Shown here piece after piece: positions 1 through 8,110 of a stretch of DNA of 35,030 bases; position 1 is the first letter of the stretch, and every line of letters starts with the position of its first letter. The notes beneath the pieces are model-generated. The model was not told where the DNA came from. It searched no databases and saw only the letters and a program-made list of their open reading frames with translations. The stretch covers positions 1 to 35,030 of the forward strand of contig JAJYZC010000041.1 in assembly GCA_021800255.1 (NCBI GenBank), given 5' to 3'. This DNA is from Acidobacteriota bacterium (GTDB lineage: Bacteria > Acidobacteriota > Terriglobia > Terriglobales > Acidobacteriaceae). A program made the position numbers and the translations under genes.

Positions 1-1
1 G

Positions 2-184
2 CGCTTCTCCGACCTTGATTTGGTCATCGGCGGCACGGAACTGTCTCTGCACGACTCTGCAATGCTCGAAGAGGCGCTGGACGAATCGCGTCTGCCCTTT
101 AAGGTTGATATTGTGCAATTGGCAACGCTCACGCCCGAGTTCCGCGCGCGCATCGAGCCGGAGCTTGTGCTGGTGCAGGGCTAA
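2..184 (+). CDS. MNT-type nucleotidyltransferase domain protein, 3' end only
   Basis: The frame is open from the window edge to TAA at 182-184 and gives about 60 C-terminal residues. They include FSDLDLVI near the start and LPFKVDIVQL further on. The first matches the second half of the metal-binding G-S-x-D-x-D region of pol-beta-like minimal nucleotidyltransferases (HI0073/MNT type), with the carboxylates in SDLD. The LPFKVDIV strand is typical of the same family and should carry the third acidic residue. These proteins usually pair with a HEPN or HI0074-like partner in toxin-antitoxin-like modules. The partner, if present, would lie upstream of the window; nothing downstream fits. The 5' end and the GS motif are not visible. 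Confidence 0.75.
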   Translation, partial: RFSDLDLVIGGTELSLHDSAMLEEALDESRLPFKVDIVQLATLTPEFRARIEPELVLVQG

Positions 185-252
185 GATCAAGCTGGGCCCT
201 GGAGGGTGGTCATGGGGTCGATTTAGGGGCTATGCACCTACCTTTCCACTCG

Positions 253-522
253 CTATGTTCCTCTGTGCTTCTTTTGATTGCCCCACATGGTCACGACCGC
301 CATTTCGATTGAGCCAGCCATCGTCTGAATATCGTTCCTTTGGATGTGCTCTTCGGCTAATAATCTCAGACGCCGGCGCTCCTCCGCCTTGAACATCTTG
401 GCCATCTGCGCGTACTGGCGCAAAAGCTGGTTCACATCCTGCACGCTAGTCCCCCTGCCGGCGGCGATGCGCTCCAGCACGAGCCGGAGAACATACTCCA
501 GGAGCCGTTCCGGTCTGCACAT
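253..522 (-). pseudogene. Remnant resembling the C-terminus of Ffh (SRP54 M domain)
   Basis: The 89-codon minus-strand frame contains RIAAGRGTSVQDVNQLLRQY followed by AQMAKMFK, at about 388-471. This closely resembles the last helix region of bacterial Ffh, where RKRIAAGSGTSVQDVN is characteristic. The GTPase domain and the methionine-rich signal-peptide-binding part are absent, so it cannot be a working Ffh. The first residues of the frame (MCRPERLL) come from the partial dispersed repeat at 501-537, and the residues after MFK do not resemble Ffh. I read it as a displaced or decayed fragment. A small expressed protein built from an Ffh tail cannot be excluded. A complete ffh is expected elsewhere in the genome. 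Confidence 0.6.
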
Positions 523-537
523 TTTCCGAAGATGCTG
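501..537 (-). repeat. Half copy of the 118-bp nested-palindrome repeat
   Basis: About 31 of 37 bases match one end of the repeat described at 7975-8092, covering the GGAGCGGT..CGGTCTACAC arm and the TTTTCCGAAAATGCT terminal inverted repeat. The other arm and the central hairpin are missing. It directly abuts the Ffh-like remnant, so the junction looks like a breakpoint between a repeat and foreign or rearranged sequence. Confidence 0.6.
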
Positions 538-595
538 GCGCGCCCAAGCAACGGTTCAACTGCCGGACAGAGGACAAATGATCCGTGAGCCGTCC

Positions 596-1636
596 TCACT
601 CCAGGCCGGCGCTGAACACGGGTATGCCCTGATCCAACTTGTAGATCAAGGCCCCGGCCCTCCAGGTGTAATCTGATCCCGCAAAATGCGCCTTCAGTTG
701 CGCGTCCAGTTTGCCGGCTTGCTCGCGGGCCAGGCCGCTCTTCTTCTTGTCTCCGTTGGCGGCAAACATATCCGTAAGCACGGCCATGCGGTAGACAGCC
801 TCGTAGAGAGCGTGAGCGGTGCGCGGGCCATCAGGAAACTCGGCAGCGTATCTCTCGTAGATCTGGGCCTCTTTTTCCGGGCAATTCGCGGAGTTCTGCC
901 AGTCTCCGCATAGCTTGTTGTCGATGAGGTCGTAAGCCGCCAGAGCCGCCCAGCGGGTGCGGGGATAGAGCTTGATGACCTTCTTCAGTGCGCTTTCATC
1001 CATCAGTTGGCGGAAGAAGGTATTTTGCGATGCGGACCCCGGCGGCGGCGCATTGTCTGCCTTTTCAATCTGCCACTGAATATCGCCGGCGCGCCATCGG
1101 GCTTCGGGAGCGAGGGGCGAATGGGGAAACATCTGGTAGAGCCGGGTGTAGAGCAACATGGCGGCCTGAGCAGCGTTCGCCGGCCCTTGGGGGTTCGAGG
1201 CCAGCGCCTCCTCGTTGGCCGCCGCGCCCATCAGAATCTGATCGCCGTCCGGAGTGGTCTCCTCCACGATGCCCTTGGCCTGCATCCAGCCGGAGAGCGG
1301 CGGCGCCGCGGCTTGGCCGCCGACCATGGGCTGATCGCTCTGGTTCTGCAACTCCTCGGCGTCGGTGTTGGCTTCCACGTCGAGCCAAGAGCCGCTCTCT
1401 TGATTCACCACCATCTCCCGGCCTATCTGGATCTGGGAGATCTTTTGCGAATTCGTGTCGGGCTGGACGTAAAGCCAGGTGATGTTCAGCGGGGTAGCGC
1501 GGGGCCCGGGCTGAAGCCCGGCCGGCTGTTGGTTCTGGCCCTCGCCGTGAGCGGCCAGCGCGGCGCACGCCAGCGCCAAACCGCATCCGAGGGCCATGGC
1601 GATGAGGATTCGGAGCTTCTTCACAGCAAAGATCAT
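596..1636 (-). CDS. Secreted SH3-like / TPR-like protein of unknown function
   Basis: 346 residues. A basic start (KKLRILIAMALG) is followed by a hydrophobic stretch ending near ALAAHG, which reads as a Sec signal peptide. Residues about 50-95 (ITWLYVQPDTNSQKISQI and on to SWLDVEAN) resemble a bacterial SH3-like fold. Residues about 155-330 are alanine-rich, with repeated helical units such as LYQMFPHSPLAPEARWRAGD and YAAEFPDGPRTAHALYEA. These resemble the TPR-like repeats of BamD/CpoB-type envelope proteins. It starts 12 bases after the dehydratase gene at 1649-2662 ends, so the two are probably co-transcribed. No good Shine-Dalgarno precedes the ATG, which fits translational coupling. No catalytic motif was seen. 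A scaffold role in the periplasm is an inference. Confidence 0.8.
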   Translation of the reverse strand: MIFAVKKLRILIAMALGCGLALACAALAAHGEGQNQQPAGLQPGPRATPLNITWLYVQPDTNSQKISQIQIGREMVVNQESGSWLDVEANTDAEELQNQSDQPMVGGQAAAPPLSGWMQAKGIVEETTPDGDQILMGAAANEEALASNPQGPANAAQAAMLLYTRLYQMFPHSPLAPEARWRAGDIQWQIEKADNAPPPGSASQNTFFRQLMDESALKKVIKLYPRTRWAALAAYDLIDNKLCGDWQNSANCPEKEAQIYERYAAEFPDGPRTAHALYEAVYRMAVLTDMFAANGDKKKSGLAREQAGKLDAQLKAHFAGSDYTWRAGALIYKLDQGIPVFSAGLE

Positions 1637-1648
1637 AGTGGAACGACG

Positions 1649-2662
1649 TTAATCCGGTCTTTCGGTAAGCACGCCAGCCAGGAGCACCGGATCGACGTTG
1701 CCGCCGCTGACCACAGCGATGGCCTTCTTGTACTCCGGCAGTTCGCCGGCATGGAACAGCAGCGCCGCCGTGCTGACTGCGCCGCTGGGTTCGGGAACCA
1801 GGCGCGTGGCAGCCACGATAGCCCTCATGGCGGCGCGAATCTCGGCCTCGGTGACGGTGACGATGCCATCCACAAAGGCCTGAATGTGGGCAAAGTTGCG
1901 CACTCCCACGCTCTGCGTGCGCAGACCGTCGGCGATGGTCCGGCTGGTCAGCTCCGCCGGCCAGGCGGCAATCCTGCCAGTGCGAAAGCTCTCCGCCGTG
2001 TCGGCAGCCAGTTCAGGTTCGACGCCGAAGACCTTCACCTTGCTGGCGTCCGCAGCGGCCAATTTGACGGCCGCAGCCACGCCGCTGAGCAGGCCGCCGC
2101 CCGACACCGGCGACAACACCAGGTCTGCGTCCGGAAGAGCCTCAATAATCTCCAACCCACAGGTGGCTTGCCCGGCGATGATCTGTTCATCGTCGTAAGG
2201 CGGGACGGCCACGTAGCCGTGCGCGCGCACCAACTCCTCGGCCTTGGCCAGCCTCTCGCTGGAGGCCGCGCCTACCTCGACGATCTCCGCGCCCAGCGCC
2301 AGGGTGGCCGCGCGCTTGATGGCCGGCGCATTCGAGGGCATCACGATCACCGCCTTGGCGCCTACGTGGCGCGCCGCATAGGCCACAGCCTGAGCATGGT
2401 TCCCGCTCGAATAGGTGATGACGCCGCGCCGGATCTCGTCCGCCGTCAATTGCAAAATTTTGTTTGCTGCGCCGCGCTGTTTGAAGGCGCCCACCGGCTG
2501 CAGATTCTCCGCCTTCAGCCAGATTTCCCTGGGAAAACCGTGGCCGGAGACGCCCGGAAAGTCTGCGCGGACCAGCGGCGTCTTCATGGCGATGGGCGCG
2601 ATCCGCGCCGCCGCAGCGCGGATCGTGTCGATCGCAACAAGTTGCGCGGTTCGTGTGGCCAT
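1649..2662 (-). CDS. Threonine/serine dehydratase-like PLP enzyme (fold type II)
   Basis: 337 residues with the hallmarks of the threonine ammonia-lyase / serine racemase family. The PLP-binding lysine is K61 in GAFKQRGA. The substrate-binding loop SSGNHAQ is at about 85-91, and the phosphate-binding glycine loop SGGGLLSG at about 187-194. The likely reaction is pyridoxal-phosphate-dependent deamination of L-threonine to 2-oxobutanoate, or of L-serine to pyruvate, in the cytoplasm. There is no C-terminal ACT domain, so it resembles catabolic TdcB-like enzymes or serine racemase more than full-length biosynthetic IlvA. No ilvBCD genes lie nearby. The gene is followed after 12 bases by the secreted protein at 596-1636. 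Family assignment is firm; the exact substrate is not. Confidence 0.9.
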   Translation of the reverse strand: MATRTAQLVAIDTIRAAAARIAPIAMKTPLVRADFPGVSGHGFPREIWLKAENLQPVGAFKQRGAANKILQLTADEIRRGVITYSSGNHAQAVAYAARHVGAKAVIVMPSNAPAIKRAATLALGAEIVEVGAASSERLAKAEELVRAHGYVAVPPYDDEQIIAGQATCGLEIIEALPDADLVLSPVSGGGLLSGVAAAVKLAAADASKVKVFGVEPELAADTAESFRTGRIAAWPAELTSRTIADGLRTQSVGVRNFAHIQAFVDGIVTVTEAEIRAAMRAIVAATRLVPEPSGAVSTAALLFHAGELPEYKKAIAVVSGGNVDPVLLAGVLTERPD

Positions 2663-2757
2663 TGTGCCGTCCTCGCCTTTAGCCCTTCGCTCGTAGCCGG
2701 CAGCGAATGGCTACCGGCAAACGGCTCTCGGTTTCTTCCGGACGCCTGATCCCTGAA

Positions 2758-3861
2758 TCACTCGTAGGCCAGCGCTTCGATGGCGTCCTTGCGGGCGGCT
2801 ATCCAGGAAGGGTAGAGCGCGCCACAGACCGCTCCCGCCAGGGCGATTGCCGCCCCGCGCAGAATCCAGCCCGCAGTCAACAAAAAGCTGAAGGTTGGAA
2901 ACTGAACGGCGAGCACTGCCCGCACGCCGTAGGTGGACGCAATCCCCACTAGCACCCCAGTTAGGGCCAGGATGAAGCATTCGCGCAGCACTACGCCCAC
3001 GATGACTGAGTTTGAGGCCCCCATCGATTTCAGAATTCCAATTTCCCGGGTCCGCTCCAGCACTGAAGTGTACATGGTCTCAAAGATCACCATGAAGCCC
3101 ACGATGACGGCGATTGAAATGACGATATTCAGAGATAGATCGAAGCCGGGAAAGCGCGTAGGCGTGTAGAGAGAGATGAGGTCCGCCATCGTCATCACTT
3201 TATAGCCTTGGAGCCCGGGAGCGGTTTCGATCTCCCGCTCAATCGCGCCCTCGTTGGCGGGGTTGTCGCTCTTGATGTAAACCACCGAAGCCCTGCCTTC
3301 CTCTCCGGTCAATTTACCCATCGTCGAGATGGGGATCAGCTTACGCCCGCCTTTGCCGCTCTCCACGATGCCGCAGATGCGGAATTTGTGGTTCAGAATG
3401 GGAATCCAATCCCCGACCTGATAGCCGTGGCCGGTGCGCGCAAACACATCATCGACAATGACGTCGTAGGGCCCCTTAAACGGCCCGCCGGAGAGAAAAA
3501 CAAAGGGCTTGAGGGCGTTGTAACTGTTGTAATCGATGCCGTAAAGAACCTCGACGTCACCGCTCATGTTGAAGTCGGTAATCACCGGCGAGGCCACTGC
3601 AACGTGAGGCAGGTGGCTGAAGTAGGCGGCCAAGCTGGCGGGCATTGGCGCGCCGCTTACCCCGGCCACAAAGCTGGCATTGGAGGGGCGCACCACCAAA
3701 TCGGCGCCAATGCCGTTCGTGCGGTTCCTCCCGCTCACCAGCATGCCCATAAAAATGCCCACGATGGAGAGAATCAGCACCACTTCAATAGCTACGGCGA
3801 ACACGATGATGACCGACCGCAGCGGGCGATGAAGCAGGTTGGCAAAGATGAGCTTATTCAT
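2758..3861 (-). CDS. FtsX/MacB-type ABC transporter permease
   Basis: 367 residues from the ATG at 3861. The start MNKLIFANLLHRPLRS is typical of the family, and the open frame upstream reads like non-coding sequence. An N-terminal membrane helix (about 14-38) is followed by a periplasmic domain of about 200 residues (MacB core-like). Three more helices form the FtsX domain, with the conserved cytoplasmic loop TREIGILKSMGAS between helices 2 and 3. The protein ends with the usual ARKDAIEALAYE. This four-helix plan is that of DevC/MacB/LolCE-like permeases, which move lipids, lipoproteins or drugs by mechanotransmission rather than forming a channel. No ATPase or membrane-fusion partner is encoded next to it, so the substrate cannot be inferred. 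Confidence 0.88.
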   Translation of the reverse strand: MNKLIFANLLHRPLRSVIIVFAVAIEVVLILSIVGIFMGMLVSGRNRTNGIGADLVVRPSNASFVAGVSGAPMPASLAAYFSHLPHVAVASPVITDFNMSGDVEVLYGIDYNSYNALKPFVFLSGGPFKGPYDVIVDDVFARTGHGYQVGDWIPILNHKFRICGIVESGKGGRKLIPISTMGKLTGEEGRASVVYIKSDNPANEGAIEREIETAPGLQGYKVMTMADLISLYTPTRFPGFDLSLNIVISIAVIVGFMVIFETMYTSVLERTREIGILKSMGASNSVIVGVVLRECFILALTGVLVGIASTYGVRAVLAVQFPTFSFLLTAGWILRGAAIALAGAVCGALYPSWIAARKDAIEALAYE

Positions 3862-4124
3862 CCTATTCGTGTATCCATCCGGGGCAAAACCGCTCCTCAA
3901 ACTCTTGCCTTCAGGGTAACAGCTTGGACGTACTGGCAGGGGCTGCGGGGCCGGTTCCAAAATGGCACCGAAGGGCTGCTGACATGCACTCCCGGCCTAA
4001 TTCTTTGCTTTCGGGTGCATGAAATTTAAGAAAAAACCCTCAAATCTCTTTGACGCCGGCTAAAGACGGGTTTATGGTGATGTTAAATTTGCTTATTGGG
4101 TTTTTTACCCGTTTCCGGTCGCAG

Positions 4125-4649
4125 ATGGGGAGTTTCGGAGAAGACCTGCGCATCGAGCGGACCTCCCGCGGGATTGCGCTGGAAGACATTACGGCGGTTA
4201 CCAAAATCAGCCAACGATACTTGGTCGCGCTGGAGCAGGAGAAGTTTCGCTCACTTCCCGGCGGCATTTTGAACAAAGGCATCGTTCGCGGGTACGCTGG
4301 CGCTCTGGGCCTGGATCAACAGGATTGGACCGAGCGCTTTCTCAAGGCTTATCTCGCGTCCGGACAGGAGATCGACGAGGATCGCAGTTGGACGGCATTT
4401 GCATCCAACGTCGGCAAGGCCAGAATCATCCGCCACGACGCCGCCGAGTTGCGGCTGCGTTGGTTCGGCGCCATTCTGCTGTTGCTTGTGGTAGCTGCTG
4501 CTGCCTTCATAGGCGTGCGCTTTTACGGCCTCCGCGCGGGCTGGTGGTCTACCATGATGCCCACCCAGGCCGTCTCCGCAGCGTTTCATTCCGCGTGGTC
4601 CCCGGTCCACAAGCTCGTTTCCCGCATTCATCCCCGATTCCACCGCTGA
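4125..4649 (+). CDS. RodZ-like HTH protein with one membrane helix
   Basis: 174 residues from the ATG at 4125. MGSFGEDLRIERTSRGI is the canonical beginning of the RodZ-type helix-turn-helix (HTH_25), which continues through ITAVTKISQRYLVALE and LPGGILNKGIVRGYAGALG. A basic linker leads to one membrane helix at about 113-132 (WFGAILLLLVVAAAAFIGV) and a short tail of about 40 residues. RodZ links MreB to the membrane during rod-shape growth; short RodZ-like proteins with small periplasmic tails are widespread, and their role is less clear. In-frame ATGs upstream at 4050, 4074 and 4080 would add a hydrophobic leader and are less likely. It stands alone between a divergent permease gene and metK. 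Confidence 0.75.
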   Translation: MGSFGEDLRIERTSRGIALEDITAVTKISQRYLVALEQEKFRSLPGGILNKGIVRGYAGALGLDQQDWTERFLKAYLASGQEIDEDRSWTAFASNVGKARIIRHDAAELRLRWFGAILLLLVVAAAAFIGVRFYGLRAGWWSTMMPTQAVSAAFHSAWSPVHKLVSRIHPRFHR

Positions 4650-5029
4650 TTCGGGGTCTGGTCCCTAGCTGGGTGATGGGTGCTAGGCGGCCCATGTGGA
4701 GATCCTCTGGGCACCGCGCCGCTGTTTTTGCGGCTAAGGTGAGGAACTTCGCCGCCGCAGAGGCCGCACTTCGGACCGTCCAGGACACAGTTGGACCGGG
4801 CCCGTTCCCCGTCCACTGCGTTTCTTTGCGCGCCTTCGCCGGCTGCAATTAGGATAAGTATGTGCGCCGCTGCCCAGTGTGCCGCGGCGTAGGCGTTTTG
4901 TGGCGTTTCTCCACATTCCATAGTGCTTCCCGGATGGTGCATGGCGCTCTTTTTAGAGAGATGTTTACCTTTCGCCCTCCACTTCATGGCGTGTGGATCG
5001 ACGCTCAAGCTAGGGTGCGGCGGCTGGGT
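4650..5029 (+). other. Long intergenic region upstream of metK, no gene seen
   Basis: About 380 bases with no convincing coding frame or recognised RNA. Open frames on both strands look like low-quality GC-driven frames. A weak sigma70-like pair, TTGCGC at 4826-4831 and TAGGAT at 4850-4855 with an 18-base spacer, could start a metK transcript with a leader of roughly 290 bases. The match is poor and the pair is noted only as a candidate. Confidence 0.3.
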
Positions 5030-5113
5030 GTAGCGTATCAAGAGCAGTGCCTGACGCCCGGCGGCAGCCGATGCCGAATCCTGGGCGGCGGCCGGTCCCA
5101 GAGTCTACGCTGC
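5030..5113 (+). promoter_or_regulatory. Possible compact SAM-I-like riboswitch aptamer in the metK leader
   Basis: The closing helix P1 would be GTAGCGTA (5030-5037) with TACGCTGC (5106-5113), eight pairs including one G-U. Immediately inside is TATCAAGAG, identical to the SAM-I 5' core. TGACGCCCGGC then matches the SAM-I TGAxxCCCGGC segment, and TGCCGAATCC resembles its GGTGCCAAATCC segment. A hairpin CGGCA/TGCCG (5062-5066 with 5072-5076) sits in the P3 position, and CTGGG/CCCAG (5081-5085 with 5097-5101) in the P4 position. Missing are the GGAGGGA..GGCCC bases that make the P2 kink-turn and pseudoknot in SAM-I. The GGCAACC core reads GGCGGCA or GGCAGCC depending on alignment. It is a plausible SAM sensor by position and partial motif match, but atypical. 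Confidence 0.4.
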
Positions 5114-5129
5114 AAGCCGCCAAATTCAA

Positions 5130-5147
5130 CCCCTGCAAGGGGAGGAG
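5130..5147 (+). promoter_or_regulatory. metK ribosome binding site with overlapping hairpin
   Basis: GGAGGAG at 5141-5147 lies seven bases before the TTG at 5155 and is the strongest Shine-Dalgarno in the area, which decides the metK start. CCCCT (5130-5134) and AGGGG (5138-5142) can pair over a GCA loop and would tie up the first bases of the Shine-Dalgarno. Together with the aptamer-like structure just upstream, this could be a translational on/off switch. Confidence 0.5.
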
Positions 5148-5154
5148 TGCGAAG

Positions 5155-6324
5155 TTGAGCGACCGTTTTTTGTTTACCTCTGAATCCGTCACCGAAGGCC
5201 ATCCCGATAAGATAGCCGACCAGGTTTCCGACGCCATTCTCGACGCTTGCCTGGACCAGGATCCCTACAGCCGTGTCGCTGCCGAAACCCTCACGGCTAC
5301 CGGGCTGGTGGTCATCGCCGGCGAGATCACCACCAATGCCTACGTCGATTTCCAAACCCTGGTGCGGGGTGTAGTGGCCTCCATCGGCTACGACAATGCG
5401 CTCTATGGCTTCGACTCCAACACCTGCGCCGTGATTTCGAGCATCAACAAGCAGTCGGGCGACATCGCGCAGGGCGTGGACACGGGCGGCGCCGGCGACC
5501 AGGGCATGATGTTCGGCTACGCGACCAACGAAACCGCGGAGCTGATGCCCGCGCCCATCTCGCTGGCCCACAAGCTCTGCCGGCAACTTTCGGCCGTGCG
5601 CAAGAGCGGCAAGCTGCCCTACCTGCGCCCCGACGGCAAGAGCCAGGTCACCGTCGAATACGACGAAAACGGCAAGCCGGCGCGCATCGACGCCGTAGTG
5701 GTCAGCACCCAGCACGCCGAAAGCGTCAGCAACGAAGATCTGCACGCCGACATTCTCAAGCACGTGATCCAGGCCGTTCTGCCGCCCCAATGGCTCGACG
5801 AGCACACCAAGTACCACATCAATCCCACCGGGCGCTTCGTCATTGGCGGGCCCATGGGCGACACCGGCCTCACCGGACGCAAGATCATCGTGGACACCTA
5901 CGGCGGCATGGGCCGCCACGGCGGCGGAGCATTCTCTGGCAAGGACCCCACCAAGGTGGACCGCTCCGCAGCCTACATGGCGCGGCACATCGCTAAAAAC
6001 CTCGTCGCCGCGGGGTTGGCCGAACGCATCGAGGTGCAACTGGCCTACGCCATCGGGGTAGCCGAGCCGGTCAGCGTGCTCGTCGATTCCTTCGGCACCG
6101 GAAAGCTCAGCCCGGCCAAACTCACCGGGCTCATCCGCAAAAACTTCCCCCTCACTCCCAAGGGCATCATCGAGTACCTGAACCTGCGCCGTCCGATCTA
6201 CCAAAAGACGGCAGCTTACGGCCACTTCGGGCGCACCGAGCCGGAGTTCACCTGGGAGGCTACCGGCAAAGCCGCCGCGCTGGCTGAGCAGGCGGGAGCG
6301 GCCACTGCGGCGAAGGCGAAGTAA
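5155..6324 (+). CDS. metK: S-adenosylmethionine synthetase
   Basis: 389 residues, normal for the family. Makes S-adenosylmethionine from ATP and L-methionine in the cytoplasm. Visible signatures are [16 protein letters not shown] near the N-terminus (ATP/metal binding), [12 protein letters not shown] in the middle, and [20 protein letters not shown], the glycine- and lysine-rich P-loop-like segment. The start is TTG at 5155, because [16 protein letters not shown] is the normal beginning and a strong Shine-Dalgarno lies seven bases upstream. An earlier in-frame ATG at 5047 would run through the structured leader and adds about 36 unrelated residues. The leader structures at 5030-5147 suggest feedback by SAM, which is an inference. 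Confidence 0.97.
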   Translation: MSDRFLFTSESVTEGHPDKIADQVSDAILDACLDQDPYSRVAAETLTATGLVVIAGEITTNAYVDFQTLVRGVVASIGYDNALYGFDSNTCAVISSINKQSGDIAQGVDTGGAGDQGMMFGYATNETAELMPAPISLAHKLCRQLSAVRKSGKLPYLRPDGKSQVTVEYDENGKPARIDAVVVSTQHAESVSNEDLHADILKHVIQAVLPPQWLDEHTKYHINPTGRFVIGGPMGDTGLTGRKIIVDTYGGMGRHGGGAFSGKDPTKVDRSAAYMARHIAKNLVAAGLAERIEVQLAYAIGVAEPVSVLVDSFGTGKLSPAKLTGLIRKNFPLTPKGIIEYLNLRRPIYQKTAAYGHFGRTEPEFTWEATGKAAALAEQAGAATAAKAK

Positions 6325-6354
6325 GCCGCCGTCCTGCTCAAGCGAAGAGTCCGG

Positions 6355-6386
6355 CCATGGGACCCGCCGGCAGGTCAGTCCCATGG
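6355..6386 (+). terminator. Inverted repeat downstream of metK
   Basis: CCATGGGAC (6355-6363) and GTCCCATGG (6378-6386) form a perfect 9-bp stem with a 14-base loop, 30 bases after the metK stop. No run of T follows, so it is at best a weak or factor-assisted terminator, or it protects the 3' end of the mRNA. It also lies 3' of the leftward oxidoreductase gene and could serve both transcripts. Confidence 0.4.
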
Positions 6387-6499
6387 TTAGATGGTCGCCG
6401 AAAAGCGCGCTGATGGTAAAAGGCCAATGTTCTCCTTTTATTTGCCCGCAGACTTGTCTTGGCGAGCACACGGTTTGAGGGTGGCAGGGGTGTGTCTTT

Positions 6500-7945
6500 T
6501 CAGGAAAGACGGAGTTGCCGGAGGGCTAGCTTGGCTGCATGGTAGCCGCACATGCCGTGGACGCCGGCGCCGGGAGGCGCGGACGCCGAGCAGAGATAGA
6601 TGCCGGGCGCGCCGGTGGCGTAAGGGCGGAGCGTGGGACGGAGGAAGAACTGACGCAGCGTGAGCGCGCCGCCGGCGATGTCGCCGCCGAGGAGGTTAGC
6701 GTCGTGGGCTTCGAGCGCGGCGGGCGGCCAGACGTGGCGGGCGAGGATGCAGTCGCGGAAGCCGGGAGCGAAGCGCTCAATTTGGGCCTCGATGCGGGCG
6801 GACATGTCTTCCATTGAGCCGTTGGGAACATGGCAGTAAGCCCAGAGGACGTGGCGGCCGGCGGGGGCGCGGGAGGGATCGAAGAGCGAGGGCTGCGCGG
6901 CGAGGACGAAGGGGCGTTCGGCGGCGCGGCCCTGGGCCACGGCGGCTTCAGAGGCGGCGATCTCATCGAATGCGCCGCCGAGGTGGAGGGTGATGGCGCG
7001 GCGGCACTCTGGGGCACGCCAGGGAACGGGACCGGAGAGAGCGAAGTCGATTTTGAAGGCCGCGGGGCCGGGACGGAAACGGGCGTAGGCGCGGCGGACG
7101 CGCGGCGGGAGGCGGTCGCCGGCGATGGCCAGGACCTGGCGCGGCGCGGTATCAAAAAAAACGAGCGCGCCGGGACTGCCGGCGCTACCGGGGCCTTCGA
7201 GGGCGCGAAATGCGGCAGCGTCGATGCGGCGGGAGGTGTGGACTTGGCCGCTGAGGGATTCTAAGTAGCCGATGAGAGCGTGAGGGATGGCGCGGGCTCC
7301 GCCGCGGGGAATGGGCCAGCCCACGGCATGAGCGGCGGCGGCCAGCACCAGGGCGACAGCGGAGCTGAGGGGCTGTTCGAAGCTGAGACAAGAGTGGGCG
7401 GCAAGACCGGCGAAGAGGGCGCGGGCGCGGGGAGCGGAGAAATAAGAGCGGGCGAGAGATTGTGCGGAGGAGAAGGCGGCGAGACCGAATCGCGCCATGA
7501 GGAGCGGGTGACGCGGCATGGGGAGGGCAGGCGCGAGAGCGGCTTCAGCGAACTGCGGCCAGTGATCGACGCCGGGCGCGAGCAGACGGCGCCATGCGGA
7601 GCCGTCGGGTCCGAGGGAGTGGACGGCCTGGGCCAGATCGCGCTCCAGGACCACGGCCGAGCCATCGTCGAGGGGGTGAGCGAGCGGAACATCGCCGTGA
7701 ATCCAGTCGAGACCGTAGGCGGCAAGAGGAAGGGTGGAGAAGAAGGGCGAGGCCGCGGCGAGAGGATGGACTGCTGAGCCGAAGTCGTGGAGAAAGCCGG
7801 GGAGGGTGAGCGGGAGGGTGCGCGCGGCGCCGCCGGGATCCGCTTCAGCCTCGAAGACCTCGACGCGCAGGCCGGCGGCGGCGAGGACGATGGCTGCGGC
7901 CAGACCGTTGGGACCGGAGCCGATGATGTGGGCGCGGTTGAGCAA
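6500..7945 (-). CDS. FAD-dependent oxidoreductase, phytoene desaturase (CrtI)/PYROXD2-like
   Basis: About 481 residues from the TTG at 7945. The Rossmann motif GSGPNGLAAA occurs within the first 20 residues and is followed by the acidic end of the second strand (VEVFEAEADPGG). The GGAARTLPLTLPGF segment is the CrtI-family R-x-x-T-x-x-x-G-F signature. Near the C-terminus, GIYLCSASAPPGAGVHGMCG is the second FAD-binding motif, GVHGM being characteristic. No carotenoid genes are nearby, so a PYROXD2-like redox enzyme of unknown substrate is as likely as a desaturase. The open frame continues to a TTG at 8017, but that part lies inside the repeat at 7975-8092; the true start is uncertain and no strong Shine-Dalgarno precedes 7945. 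Confidence 0.85.
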   Translation of the reverse strand: MLNRAHIIGSGPNGLAAAIVLAAAGLRVEVFEAEADPGGAARTLPLTLPGFLHDFGSAVHPLAAASPFFSTLPLAAYGLDWIHGDVPLAHPLDDGSAVVLERDLAQAVHSLGPDGSAWRRLLAPGVDHWPQFAEAALAPALPMPRHPLLMARFGLAAFSSAQSLARSYFSAPRARALFAGLAAHSCLSFEQPLSSAVALVLAAAAHAVGWPIPRGGARAIPHALIGYLESLSGQVHTSRRIDAAAFRALEGPGSAGSPGALVFFDTAPRQVLAIAGDRLPPRVRRAYARFRPGPAAFKIDFALSGPVPWRAPECRRAITLHLGGAFDEIAASEAAVAQGRAAERPFVLAAQPSLFDPSRAPAGRHVLWAYCHVPNGSMEDMSARIEAQIERFAPGFRDCILARHVWPPAALEAHDANLLGGDIAGGALTLRQFFLRPTLRPYATGAPGIYLCSASAPPGAGVHGMCGYHAAKLALRQLRLS

Positions 7946-7974
7946 GTTAGCAAGTGAGCGAGTCAGATCCCACC

Positions 7975-8092
7975 CTACGGCATTTTCGGAAATACTGGGA
8001 ACGATTGAGAGCCGCAAAAGTGGATTTTCCTTGAGGGAAAATCCACTCAGCAGGAGCGGTCTCGGTCTACACCTTTTCCGAAAATGCTATAG
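7975..8092 (-). repeat. 118-bp nested-palindrome repeat, copy A
   Basis: Read on the minus strand it begins CTATAGCATTTTCGGAAA and ends TTTCCGAAAATGCCGTAG, giving terminal inverted repeats that match at 16 of 18 positions. The centre is a perfect 12-bp hairpin: AGTGGATTTTCC at 8019-8030, loop TTGAG, and GGAAAATCCACT at 8036-8047. The same element recurs at 26422-26539 and 29559-29675, with a half copy at 501-537. It lies at the 5' end of the oxidoreductase gene and may have replaced its original start region. It codes for no transposase and looks like a MITE or large REP-type element. Confidence 0.9.
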
Positions 8093-8110
8093 GTCTCCGA
8101 CCGCATGATT

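Noticed and set aside
1007-2749. 580-codon open frame on the plus strand
   Set aside because: It is antisense to the secreted protein and the dehydratase gene, both well supported. The translation is rich in Arg, Gly, His and Ala with no motif; long antisense frames are common in GC-rich DNA.
5038-6471. 477-codon open frame antisense to metK
   Set aside because: The metK frame is certain, and the antisense frame mirrors its codon structure. It has no start signal and no recognisable domain.
6391-6663. 90-codon plus-strand frame between metK and the oxidoreductase gene
   Set aside because: It overlaps the oxidoreductase C-terminus in antisense and has no protein-like pattern.
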